Below are positions 15,062 to 23,872 of a DNA stretch of 42,253 nucleotides, in pieces; position 1 is the stretch's first letter, and the number at the start of each line of letters is the position of its first letter. The notes under the pieces were generated by a model. The model saw only the letters and a program-made list of their open reading frames with translations, had not been told where the DNA came from and searched no databases. Origin of the DNA: an uncultured Pelagibacteraceae bacterium (GTDB lineage Bacteria > Pseudomonadota > Alphaproteobacteria > Pelagibacterales > Pelagibacteraceae); the NCBI GenBank assembly GCA_902565385.1, contig CACFEW010000005.1:1-42253 (forward strand), read 5' to 3'. The position numbers were made by a program, and so were the translations under genes.

Positions 15062-15973
15062 TTAATCTAGGGCAACAACAGCTGCAGCTATTGATGCTAG
15101 TCTAGCAGGTGCTTCATCGGAGCGGCTAGTAATTACCACAGGTACTTTACCACCTACAACTACTCCTGCAGCACATGCACCACTAAAATATATTAACATT
15201 TTTACCAATGCATTACCTGTCTCAACACTCGGCACTAATAAAACATCAGCAATTCCCGCAACATCATTTTTAATGCCTTTAATAGTTGCAGATTTTCTTG
15301 ATATGCTGTTATCAAAAGCCAAAGGCCCAAATACATCAGCATTTAAATTTTCTTTTTTTGCAAGATTTGTAATTTCTTCAGCCTCTTTAGAACTTGGAAC
15401 ACTTTCCAAAACTTCTTCGGTTGCAGACAATACTGCAATTTTTGGTCTTTCGATTCCAATTCTATGAGAAAAATTAATTACATTTTTTAAGATATGCATT
15501 TTAGTTTTTACATTAGGTAATACATTTAAAGCACCATCAGTAATTATTAAGGGTTTGTCATCCTTTTCTAACGTCATATGCCAGATATGACTTAACCTCG
15601 TTTTGCCCAACAAGTTGTACTCTCTTTTTAAAACTTCTTTCATTAAAATATCTGTATGAATATGTCCTTTGACTATAATTTTTATTTTTCCTTCACTCGC
15701 GAGTTTTGCAGCAATAGCTGCAGTATTATTTTCAACTGGTTCATTAATAATTTCAAATTTAGAAATATCCCATTTTAAATCCAATGCACATTTTAAAATT
15801 TCTTTTTGATTACCAATAAAAATTGGATTTATAAGATTTTCCTTTACAGCATCTAACACAGACATCATTGGAAGCGGTTTTCCCGCATTAACAATACCTG
15901 CATTCATAACTTTTTGGTTGTGCGCTTTGTTTAATAAATTTTCAGGACAGATTATTTGTTTATTAGATAACAT
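15062..15973 (-). CDS. Phosphate acetyl/butyryltransferase
   Basis: A 303-residue member of the Pta/Ptb family that interconverts acyl-CoA and acyl phosphate. Recognisable parts are the GIVNAGKPLPMMSVLDAV opening, LIITDGALNVLPN, FGPLAFDNSIS, ADVLLVPSVETGNALVKML and the C-terminal PVVITSRSDEAPARL. The length is that of the short Pta/Ptb form without MaoC or DRTGG domains. ATG at 15973 is preferred, with a TTG at 15988 giving five extra residues. It follows the HpsN-like gene's start at 14999 by 62 bases on the same strand. In sulfonate degraders a Pta of this kind conserves acetyl phosphate released by Xsc, which fits the tau module, but Xsc itself is not in this window. Confidence 0.8.
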   Translation of the reverse strand: MLSNKQIICPENLLNKAHNQKVMNAGIVNAGKPLPMMSVLDAVKENLINPIFIGNQKEILKCALDLKWDISKFEIINEPVENNTAAIAAKLASEGKIKIIVKGHIHTDILMKEVLKREYNLLGKTRLSHIWHMTLEKDDKPLIITDGALNVLPNVKTKMHILKNVINFSHRIGIERPKIAVLSATEEVLESVPSSKEAEEITNLAKKENLNADVFGPLAFDNSISRKSATIKGIKNDVAGIADVLLVPSVETGNALVKMLIYFSGACAAGVVVGGKVPVVITSRSDEAPARLASIAAAVVALD

Positions 15974-16023
15974 CTTCAAAATATACAACTATATTGTTAA
16001 TTTTAAATATCAATCGAAAAATC

Positions 16024-16743
16024 TTATTTTTTCTTCAAAAGAACTTTTTCCAAGAAACAGTAAAGCATAGTAAAAATATACATAGAGCCAATTTCTTTAA
16101 TCTGAAATTTTGATTTTCCAAATTTTCTTCCAATCCAATTTATAGATATGATTTTATATTTATATTTTCTGGTAATAATCTTTAATGGAAGTTCTAAAAA
16201 AATATTAAAATTTTCAGATACGATTGGAAACAATTTCAAGATCGTTTTTTTTTTGTACATTTTAAAAGCATTAGTAAAATCGTTGTAATTCGAGAGAAAT
16301 AAAACTCTTATAAAATTGTTTGCGACTCTATTAATTATTAGTTTTAAAAATGGGTAATTAGTTACATTAGAATTTTTTGAAAATCGAGTGCCAAACACAG
16401 CGTCTAATTCTGGATTATTTTTTATACATTTATAGTATCTAATTATATCATTAACATCGTCCGATAAATCACACATAAACAAACATACATTTTCTTTTTT
16501 TGATTTTATTATTCCAAGCTCAACAGCTTGCCCTAAGCCCTTTTTTTTATTTTTAAAAACCCTTATCCTATTGTGATTTTTTTCGAATTTCTTTAATTTT
16601 TGATAAGTGTTATCTTCGCTAAAATCGTCGATAAATATAATCTCATAATTATTAATCTTTCTTTTTAAAGTATTTAATTTTTTAACAGTATGATCAATTT
16701 GATTAGTCTCATTATATGCAGGAATAATTATTGATAAACTCAT
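16024..16743 (-). CDS. GT2 glycosyltransferase, dolichol-phosphate mannosyltransferase-like
   Basis: A 239-residue family 2 (GT-A) transferase. It has the nucleotide-binding IIPAYNET at the N-terminus, FIDDFSEDNT, the NKKKGLGQAVELGI segment typical of polyprenyl-phosphate sugar synthases, and a metal-binding D-L-S-D-D region (about residue 93) where most DPM1-like enzymes have DADLQ. It lacks the C-terminal membrane helices of GtrB-type proteins, although its last 25 residues are hydrophobic. It would make a polyprenyl-phosphate-linked sugar on the cytoplasmic face. The divergent membrane protein at 16766, only 22 bases away, could be the GT-C enzyme using that donor. Confidence 0.78.
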   Translation of the reverse strand: MSLSIIIPAYNETNQIDHTVKKLNTLKRKINNYEIIFIDDFSEDNTYQKLKKFEKNHNRIRVFKNKKKGLGQAVELGIIKSKKENVCLFMCDLSDDVNDIIRYYKCIKNNPELDAVFGTRFSKNSNVTNYPFLKLIINRVANNFIRVLFLSNYNDFTNAFKMYKKKTILKLFPIVSENFNIFLELPLKIITRKYKYKIISINWIGRKFGKSKFQIKEIGSMYIFTMLYCFLEKVLLKKK

Positions 16744-16765
16744 TTGAAACTTTAAAACAGTATTT

Positions 16766-18550
16766 ATGAAAATTCAAAAAGAAAAAATATTATTCATCAT
16801 ATTTTTTTTGATATCAATTTTTATAGGATATTTTATTTGGGAATTAATAGAACTAGAATTTAAAGATATAGGAATTATTGGAGAGTATTCAAAAAAAAAT
16901 CACCATGCTTTAAATGATATTTTGAGATATTTTGTCTTTTTATTATTACCTTCATTAATATTTATTTCTTATAAGTATCATAAAAACCCAAATTTTTTAT
17001 CAGATATAAAAAAATTTTTCTTCTCACATGAAGAAAACATTTTTGAGGGAAGCTTCAAATTAAATCTATTTGCTATTTTTTTTATATTTGTACTTTTAGC
17101 AAGTTTTTTATCTGTCAATCTTTCATCATCTTTAATTGACAGTTATCACGAAGGACAACGAATGAGTTCAGCATATAAAAATTTACTTGATGGCTCTTTA
17201 TGGTCTGGCTCTTATGTAACAGTCGGTATATTTTATGAAACATTGTCCTCATCAATATTTTGGAAATTTTTCGATCACGTTAGTATCGGTATAGCAAGAT
17301 ATACTGATATTATTTATACTTTCATTTTTAAATTACTTTCAATATTTTTCATTTATTTTTTAGCAAAATTAACCAATTTTGACCAAAATAGAAAAATTAT
17401 TTTTTTTTTAATAAACTCTTTATTGTTTGTTTCATTATCTAGTTACGATGACATTGGATCAATATCTTATAGAGAAATCCCAATAATTTTATTGTCAATT
17501 TTATTTATTTTCTTAATTTCAAAGAAAAATTCATTTTTAGCAATTTTTTTTATTTCAGCTTTGACATTAATATCAATGTTTTGGGGTGTTGATCGAGGTT
17601 TGATTTATAATATTCTAACAATAATAATCCTCGTTTATTTATTTTTTTTAAAACGTTATTTAGACTTTTTTTTACTATTATCATTCATTATAATTATTTG
17701 GACATCTTTTTTCTTAATCTCAAAAAATGAATTTCAACATTTTATTCAAAATACTTATTTAATTTATAAAGAGATGGCTTATGTTCACGGATTAGTTCAT
17801 CCATTACCATTTAGTGATGAACCTAACTCTACTAGAGCTACAAAAACAATTTTATTGATTTTAATTTGTATATTGATCTCAATTAGCACGATCTTTAAAA
17901 TAAAATATCCTATAAATTTTAAAAAAGTTATATTTTTTCTTACTTTAGTTTCAATTGGTAGTTATCTATACGCACTTGGAAGATCTGACGGCCCTCATAT
18001 CAAAAACTCTTTTGGTTTTCCGATAATAACAGTGTCAATTTTTTTAACATACTTCATTTTAAAAAAAATAAAGATCATTTCAAATTTAAATTTTAATATC
18101 ACAAGTTTAATTTTAGTAGTATATTTAATATTCTCTTCAGAAATAAAAATACCAAATATTTTTTCAATAAAAGAGAGATTAAGCTATTATTTTTACGTTG
18201 AAGATAAAGAATATTTGAGTCAGAGCGAAAAAGAATTGATAAATTTTTTAAAACCAAAACTTCAATCTTTTGAGTGCATTCAATTATTTAGTAATGATGC
18301 AGCTTTATATTATCTTCTTAGAAAAAAAAGCTGTACTAAATTTTATTTTGTTTGGAGTGCATCATCTATATTTAATCAAAAAAAATTTATAAATGAGTTA
18401 AGAAACGTAAATTTTATTATTACTGGTGGTACAAAAAATGATTGGGATTATTCTTTAGAAGAAAAACTATATTTAGTAGACGAATATATTAAGATGAATT
18501 TTAAAAAAAAGGAAAGTTATCAAAGTTGGAATATTTTAATCAAAGGTTAA
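16766..18550 (+). CDS. Polytopic membrane protein, GT-C glycosyltransferase-like
   Basis: A 594-residue inner-membrane protein with roughly a dozen hydrophobic helices and a soluble C-terminal tail of about 100 residues (from about residue 490). An acidic motif after an early helix (IDSYHEGQRMSSAYKNLLDG, about residues 127-145) is where GT-C enzymes carry the catalytic acid loop. The family cannot be named from the sequence alone. Its position next to a DPM-like GT2 gene and within a glycan island supports a lipid-linked-sugar transferase. Its last 15 bases overlap the convergent Ldh_2 gene. Confidence 0.6.
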   Translation: MKIQKEKILFIIFFLISIFIGYFIWELIELEFKDIGIIGEYSKKNHHALNDILRYFVFLLLPSLIFISYKYHKNPNFLSDIKKFFFSHEENIFEGSFKLNLFAIFFIFVLLASFLSVNLSSSLIDSYHEGQRMSSAYKNLLDGSLWSGSYVTVGIFYETLSSSIFWKFFDHVSIGIARYTDIIYTFIFKLLSIFFIYFLAKLTNFDQNRKIIFFLINSLLFVSLSSYDDIGSISYREIPIILLSILFIFLISKKNSFLAIFFISALTLISMFWGVDRGLIYNILTIIILVYLFFLKRYLDFFLLLSFIIIIWTSFFLISKNEFQHFIQNTYLIYKEMAYVHGLVHPLPFSDEPNSTRATKTILLILICILISISTIFKIKYPINFKKVIFFLTLVSIGSYLYALGRSDGPHIKNSFGFPIITVSIFLTYFILKKIKIISNLNFNITSLILVVYLIFSSEIKIPNIFSIKERLSYYFYVEDKEYLSQSEKELINFLKPKLQSFECIQLFSNDAALYYLLRKKSCTKFYFVWSASSIFNQKKFINELRNVNFIITGGTKNDWDYSLEEKLYLVDEYIKMNFKKKESYQSWNILIKG

Positions 18551-19549
18551 TTCCTTAATACTTTTAAGAATATTTTTTGGTATTTTAATTTTCTTTTTTG
18601 AGTTTATTTTGAATCTCTTAAATTTATTTTCTCCTGGGTATAAGATTTCTTTAATATTTTTAATTTTAGGCAATTTTTTAATTAATTTAACATTTTTTTT
18701 TATTCTATCATTGTAATCTTTTACAAATAAGTTTGGTTTGAAAACAAAAAATAAATGTCCAACATTCTGCGGTCCAGTAAAATCATCAAAGGGATCTTTT
18801 ACCTTGCCTCCATGATTTGCTCCAGTAAGCACCCCGCTTAATATATCGACCATCCATGCCAAACCTGATCCTCTAAAATCTCCTATTGGTAACTGAACAC
18901 CTTTTAATGCTTTTTTTGCATCTGTTGTTGGTTTACCAAACTTATCCAATGCCACTCCTTTTGGTAATTTTTTATTATTGATTTCTGCAAATCTGATTTT
19001 TCCCCTATTAATTTTTGAGATTGAAGTATCTAAAATGAAAGGTGCCTTATAATTTGTGGGCGTTCCAAAACAAATAGGATTTGTTCCAAATAGACTTTTA
19101 ATAGCTCCAAACGGAGCTACAGCTGGAGGTGCATTAGTAAAGATCATTACGACTAAATTTTTTTTGACGGCCTTTTCAGCATAGTACCCAGATAACCCAT
19201 AATGATTACTATTTTTAGTAGCTACAAGACCAATTCCAGTTTTTTTTGCATTTTTAATTGCTGTTTTGATAGAAATATCTGCAGCAACAAATCCAATACT
19301 ATTATCAGCATCCACGTGAGAAATCGAAGATGAAATTTTTTTTATTTTAATATTAGGTTTTGGGTTTATTAATCTCTTTTTTATTCTTTCACAATACATC
19401 TTCAGTCTTGATAACCCATGACCGTGGGCTCCTACAAGCTCAGCATTAATTAGGGCTTCAGCTGATATTTTTGCATGTTGTGAATTTAATTTGTGTTTCT
19501 TAAAAATATTATAAACCAAATTATAAATTTTATTATTTTTGGTTTTCAA
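18536..19549 (-). CDS. Malate/L-lactate dehydrogenase (Ldh_2) family oxidoreductase
   Basis: A 337-residue NAD(P)-dependent oxidoreductase of the Ldh_2 family, a fold unrelated to classical Rossmann lactate dehydrogenases. The catalytic-region motif VGAHGHGLSRLKMY (about residues 34-47), SNHYGLSGYYAE and the C-terminal GSGLAWMVDILSGVLTG are present. Members reduce 2-oxo acids, diketogulonate or cyclic imines, or oxidise ureidoglycolate. The start is TTG at 19549, inside the end of the upstream epimerase gene (17-base overlap), and fits the family's N-terminus. It ends an operon with two SDR epimerases, a GT2 and a radical SAM gene, which suggests a sugar- or sugar-acid-modifying role here rather than central metabolism. 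Confidence 0.82.
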   Translation of the reverse strand: MKTKNNKIYNLVYNIFKKHKLNSQHAKISAEALINAELVGAHGHGLSRLKMYCERIKKRLINPKPNIKIKKISSSISHVDADNSIGFVAADISIKTAIKNAKKTGIGLVATKNSNHYGLSGYYAEKAVKKNLVVMIFTNAPPAVAPFGAIKSLFGTNPICFGTPTNYKAPFILDTSISKINRGKIRFAEINNKKLPKGVALDKFGKPTTDAKKALKGVQLPIGDFRGSGLAWMVDILSGVLTGANHGGKVKDPFDDFTGPQNVGHLFFVFKPNLFVKDYNDRIKKNVKLIKKLPKIKNIKEILYPGENKFKRFKINSKKKIKIPKNILKSIKELTFD

Positions 19550-20582
19550 TTAGTTCCTCAATGATTTTTTTTGTGTCATATCTTTGTTTCCATTTAGGAT
19601 AATGTTTTTTGAATTTAGTTGTATCTGATATGTACCAAATATGATCACCTACTCTTGGTGTCTTTAATATTTTTCTCTTGATTATAATTTTAGATATTTT
19701 TTCAACATGATCTAAAGCTTCAATTATCGAACAATTAGAGTACCTTCCACCTCCCATATTATACACCTCGCCGTTTTTAGGTTTTTTGTAAAATTCCCAA
19801 AAACTATTTACTAGATCATAACTATGTAAATTATCTCGAACTTGTTTACCTTTATAACCAATTAAATTATATTTTTTTTGTTGTAAGCTTGCTTTAACTA
19901 AATAAGATAAAAATCCGTGAAGAGTTGCACCACTGTGATTTGGGCCAGTTATACATCCTCCTCTAAAGCATACCGTCTTTAAGCCGACATTTTTTCCATA
20001 TTCCTGAACAATTAAATCAGCATAAGTTTTAGAAACTCCAAAAAAACTATGTGTTGCATTATCAATTGAGAAATTTTCTTTAATACCTTTATAATTTTTA
20101 TCACTTTTTTTTAATTCCCATCTAGTATTTTTCTCATAAATTTTAAGTTTATTAGGATTGTCTCCATAAACTTTATTAGTCGACATAAATATAAAAGGTG
20201 CATTTGGTGAATATTTTTTGGTTAATTCTAAAAGATTAAGTGTGCCCGAGGCATTTACATTAAAATCTAAAAAAGGAAATTTCTTTCCATAATCATGAGA
20301 TGGTTGGGCTGCACAGTGAATTATTACTGATATCCTTTTTGAATACTTTTTGAATATTCTATTTAAACCATCCATATTTCGAATATCCAAATTATAATTT
20401 TTAAAATTCTTATTTCTCTTTAATAGTTGCATCTTTAGCCAAGAAGTAGAGCCGTCTTTTCCAAAAAAAAATTTTCTTAAATTATTGTCTATTCCTATTA
20501 CCTCAAAGCCTTTATCATGAAAAAAATTCACAGCTTCTGATCCAACTAACCCGGTTGATCCTGTTACAACTGCTATTGACAT
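19533..20582 (-). CDS. Extended SDR sugar epimerase/dehydratase, CDP-paratose 2-epimerase-like
   Basis: A 349-residue nucleotide-sugar SDR. The NAD-binding TGSTGLVG is at residues 7-14, and the expected DIRN, CAAQPSHDY and STNKVYGD segments follow. FRGGCITGPNHSGA and GYKGKQVRDNLHSYDLV are typical of the CDP-paratose/tyvelose epimerase branch. The usual catalytic Tyr-x-x-x-Lys is Phe-Gly-Val-Ser-Lys, so the tyrosine is a phenylalanine. I believe this replacement recurs in a subfamily with HSxFGxSK, so this is not necessarily inactivation. The start overlaps the upstream epimerase stop by one base. The exact sugar is unknown. Confidence 0.82.
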   Translation of the reverse strand: MSIAVVTGSTGLVGSEAVNFFHDKGFEVIGIDNNLRKFFFGKDGSTSWLKMQLLKRNKNFKNYNLDIRNMDGLNRIFKKYSKRISVIIHCAAQPSHDYGKKFPFLDFNVNASGTLNLLELTKKYSPNAPFIFMSTNKVYGDNPNKLKIYEKNTRWELKKSDKNYKGIKENFSIDNATHSFFGVSKTYADLIVQEYGKNVGLKTVCFRGGCITGPNHSGATLHGFLSYLVKASLQQKKYNLIGYKGKQVRDNLHSYDLVNSFWEFYKKPKNGEVYNMGGGRYSNCSIIEALDHVEKISKIIIKRKILKTPRVGDHIWYISDTTKFKKHYPKWKQRYDTKKIIEELIENQK

Positions 20583-21604
20583 TAAAAGTATTTATTTATT
20601 TTAGATTTATTATTTTTTAACCATAAAAAAGTATCCATCACAACTTTAAATATATTTCTTTTTGGCTTCCAACCATATGTTTTTGTAACTAAATAATTGC
20701 TAGTTATAAAATAGGGGATATCATAAATAGATGTTTTAGAAATTTTATTGAATTTAATTTTATTACTAGTTATTTTTTCACATATTTTTGTCAGTTGTAT
20801 TAAAGAAGTATTACTTTTTTTTGAGCCACCTACTGTAAATATTGTGTTATTTATCTTATTAAATTTTTTAATTTGCAATAATATTAATTCACATAAGTCA
20901 TATATATGCAATACATCTCTAATTTGATTACCTAATCCACCATAGCCAATATATTTCATTTTTTTATTTTTATAATGACTCCATATCCACAAACTTACAA
21001 AACCTTGATCTTGCTTTCCAAATTGTAAAGGCCCAGAAATAACTCCACATCGATTTATTATATATTTCGTACCAAATGCATATGAAAATTCTTCAACTAG
21101 CATTTCTGATGATAATTTGCTCATACCATATATCGTTTTTGGGCCCTGAATATTATCTTTTTCTCCAAAAGTTTTACTGATTTTTAATTTCGATTTGATA
21201 ATTTTTTTTTTTACAATATTGTTCATTTCTTTTATTGGGTAAACTCTGCTACTTGAAAGAAAAATAATTCTTGATTTATCTTTTTTTACTTTCTTTAAAA
21301 TATTTAATGTTCCTATTAAATTTGTATTTATAACTTTATCGATATCTTTTTTTGAAACTTCAACAGCTGCTTCTGCACAACAATCAATAATTAAATCATA
21401 TTTGGGTAATTTTTTTATTTTATTAAAATTATAAACATCAAAATTAAAATTTTTGATTTTTTTTACTTTTAATAAACTCAAATTATATTTAGAACCTTTT
21501 CTAGAAAGATTATCTAAAGTATCTACTTTAAAACCTTTGGAATTAAGAAATAAAGCTAAATTAGTTCCCACAAAACCACAACCGCCTGTAATCAAAATTT
21601 TCAT
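20582..21604 (-). CDS. Extended SDR nucleotide-sugar epimerase/dehydratase
   Basis: A 340-residue SDR with a perfect N-terminal ITGGCGFVGTNLA NAD-binding motif followed by DNLSRKGS, the same opening as CDP-tyvelose epimerase. SSSRVYP and the catalytic Y-G-M-S-K are present, with GKQDQGFVSLWIW and NQIRDVLHIYDL in the substrate half. It is a paralogue in fold and branch of the next gene, but keeps the catalytic tyrosine. The two genes overlap by one base and probably act in sequence or on related nucleotide sugars. The start overlaps the GT2 gene's stop by 4 bases (ATGA). Confidence 0.82.
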   Translation of the reverse strand: MKILITGGCGFVGTNLALFLNSKGFKVDTLDNLSRKGSKYNLSLLKVKKIKNFNFDVYNFNKIKKLPKYDLIIDCCAEAAVEVSKKDIDKVINTNLIGTLNILKKVKKDKSRIIFLSSSRVYPIKEMNNIVKKKIIKSKLKISKTFGEKDNIQGPKTIYGMSKLSSEMLVEEFSYAFGTKYIINRCGVISGPLQFGKQDQGFVSLWIWSHYKNKKMKYIGYGGLGNQIRDVLHIYDLCELILLQIKKFNKINNTIFTVGGSKKSNTSLIQLTKICEKITSNKIKFNKISKTSIYDIPYFITSNYLVTKTYGWKPKRNIFKVVMDTFLWLKNNKSKINKYF

Positions 21605-22452
21605 TTTCGTGATTTTTTATAGTAAATATGTTCTAATACAATAAATTTTATTAAAATTGCAAAATTTATAGATATAAAATTAAACTCAAATTTAATTAAA
21701 TTTTGAAAAGATCTTTGAAAAAAAAATTTTGTTTGCTTGAGAGATAACTTAAAAGTTCTGTAAAAAGAGGGCCTTTTTGTTTTATAACCAAATGAATGAT
21801 AACGCCAAACTCTATTGCTTAAAGTATTTATATCATCATCTTGCAAGTGTTTTGCTAATGCATCAGAGCAATATCTCATTTTTAAGTGCTGATAACCTTT
21901 AATCTTATTAGAGTAATCAATATCCTCTCCATTTGTATTTAGACTTTCATCATAACCTTTGACAGTGTCCCATACAGATTTATGTTGAATGGTGTTACAA
22001 CCATATAAAAAAGGTGGATTTTCAAAAGATTTATCACCCCAATTTTGACTATAATATTTTGCTCTCCATGCATTGAATTTATTTTGAATTAATTCTTCGA
22101 TCATCTTTCCCCCACAAATAATATTTTCAGACTGCTCAAAATTTTGAATCATTACCTCTAACCAATTTTTTTCTAAAACTACATCAGCATCTATTGATGC
22201 TACTATTTTATTTGAACTATTTTTGACTCCAAGATTTCTATTATACCCTAGTCCTTTGTTCTCTTCGTTATTGATTATATTTACATCTTTAAATTCTTTA
22301 ACAATATCTAATGTAAAGTCATTTGAATTATCATTAATAACTATGATCTCGTCAAACTGATAAGATTGATTTTGAATTGAAGTTAATGAGTTTCTAATAG
22401 TCTTTTCAGCATTAAAGGCTGGTATATAAATACTTACACTTGTTTTATTCAC
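21601..22452 (-). CDS. GT2 family glycosyltransferase
   Basis: A 283-residue GT-A transferase with SVSIYIPAFNAEKTIRNSL at the N-terminus, INDNSNDFTLDI, and a metal-binding SIDADVVLEKNWLEVM segment (Asp-x-Asp at about residue 92). A later NGEDIDYSNKIK carries the likely catalytic base region (ED). The C-terminal 40 residues are hydrophobic and amphipathic and may sit on the membrane. It starts with GTG at 22452, 7 bases after the radical SAM gene, and overlaps the next SDR by 4 bases. Donor and acceptor are unknown. Confidence 0.82.
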   Translation of the reverse strand: MNKTSVSIYIPAFNAEKTIRNSLTSIQNQSYQFDEIIVINDNSNDFTLDIVKEFKDVNIINNEENKGLGYNRNLGVKNSSNKIVASIDADVVLEKNWLEVMIQNFEQSENIICGGKMIEELIQNKFNAWRAKYYSQNWGDKSFENPPFLYGCNTIQHKSVWDTVKGYDESLNTNGEDIDYSNKIKGYQHLKMRYCSDALAKHLQDDDINTLSNRVWRYHSFGYKTKRPSFYRTFKLSLKQTKFFFQRSFQNLIKFEFNFISINFAILIKFIVLEHIYYKKSRK

Positions 22453-22459
22453 AAATTTC

Positions 22460-23809
22460 TTAATTATCTTGCAAACTTTTTACTAAACTTTGCCACTTTT
22501 TCCCTCCATCTTTCTGTCTATCATATTCAGTATTGATGTTTGCGCCTGGATAATTTTTTAAATCTTTGTTATTTAATGTGTGAAGAGGAGTTCCTTCTAT
22601 TTCAGCTGTTCCAGACTCTTGAACAGTATTAAAATTAGTTTTTTTTATAAACTCTTTAGTTTCGAGCATTTGAGCTTTTGTTTCACCCGGTAAGCCGTAG
22701 GTAAATGTTCCATGAACTGACATATCTAAGCTTCTTAAATGATCAACTAATTTGTTAGTATAATTTAGATCAAGATGTTTGTTAACAATCTTATCAACTA
22801 CATATTGGCTTCCTGACTCAATTCCTATTTTTACACCTTTACATCCGTTGTCTCTCATTATTTTCCAATTTTCTTTTTTACAAGTATCTGCTCTACACAT
22901 TGCAAACCACGGGATATTATATTTACCTGCAATTTTACTTATTTGAACTGTATGTTTGTTTCCAATATTAAAAGTATCATCATCGAAATATATCGCTTCA
23001 AATTTATAATCTTTTGTTAGTTTATCTAAAAAGCCTTCCATATATTCAGCAGTGTATTGTCTTACAGATCTTTTATTTTCACCATCTGGATCATTTCCTG
23101 TCATTGTTGCAGGCCATACACAGAAAATACATTTAAATGGACAACCTCTGCTAGTTAGAATGTGGGCTTGAGGTGATAATTGGTTCATTGGAATTGGATT
23201 TCCATCAAAATATTTATCATAAATATTCTCGTCATAATAAGGAAATGGAGAGTTATTCATTTCTTCTAAAGTTAAAAGATCATGTTCTATTAAACCATTT
23301 TTTCCATTAATTACCTTCATTACATTTTTTTCAAATTCACCTTTTAAAATTGCATGAATAATATCGCTATCCCATTTTTGAGAGGAAGTAGAAATGGGCC
23401 CTGCAACAATTATTTTTAAATGAGGATATTTCTTTTTAATTTGCTTAATTAGTTTGTAATCGTGATCCCAAGATGGTGTTGCACTTTCAATTAAAAAGTA
23501 TTCAATTTTTTTTTCAATTGAATCTAAATATTTATAAAAACTCTCATAAGATTCTGATAAAGCAATACTGTCTCTAAAAAAAACTTCTTTATCTCCCATC
23601 ATTTTAGAAGCATAGGTAGTTGCGTAGCCCAAAAAATAAGGGTAAGGGATGTAGTCTTTTGCTCTTGGATTATCTGGTGTGCATCTTCCAAGGTACGTAA
23701 ATGGCCACCTAGACCCTGATCTTACACCTCTTCGCCACCTTTTTTTTCTTAAAAAACCTCTACTCTCTTTATCTTCCCACCACGGAGGATTACTAAACAA
23801 AATTGACAT
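22460..23809 (-). CDS. Radical SAM protein with B12-binding-like N-terminal domain
   Basis: A 449-residue radical SAM enzyme. The [4Fe-4S] cysteines are Cys223, Cys227 and Cys230 in SRGCPFKCIFCVWP. The following YFDDDTFNIG, MCRADTC and GVKIGIESGS segments are typical of the class B type. Residues 1-200 form a B12-binding-like domain (IIVAGPISTS, ILKGEFE), but no DxHxxG cobalamin-ligand motif is visible, so cobalamin may bind base-off without a protein ligand or not at all. It heads a minus-strand operon with a GT2, two SDR sugar enzymes and an Ldh_2 enzyme. A role in radical modification (methylation, rearrangement or dehydration) of a surface sugar is inferred from context. Confidence 0.82.
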   Translation of the reverse strand: MSILFSNPPWWEDKESRGFLRKKRWRRGVRSGSRWPFTYLGRCTPDNPRAKDYIPYPYFLGYATTYASKMMGDKEVFFRDSIALSESYESFYKYLDSIEKKIEYFLIESATPSWDHDYKLIKQIKKKYPHLKIIVAGPISTSSQKWDSDIIHAILKGEFEKNVMKVINGKNGLIEHDLLTLEEMNNSPFPYYDENIYDKYFDGNPIPMNQLSPQAHILTSRGCPFKCIFCVWPATMTGNDPDGENKRSVRQYTAEYMEGFLDKLTKDYKFEAIYFDDDTFNIGNKHTVQISKIAGKYNIPWFAMCRADTCKKENWKIMRDNGCKGVKIGIESGSQYVVDKIVNKHLDLNYTNKLVDHLRSLDMSVHGTFTYGLPGETKAQMLETKEFIKKTNFNTVQESGTAEIEGTPLHTLNNKDLKNYPGANINTEYDRQKDGGKKWQSLVKSLQDN

Positions 23810-23872
23810 AATAAGCTCTAGTTATAGTTTATTTTGATATCAATCAACTAAAGATTTATAAACTTATCATAA

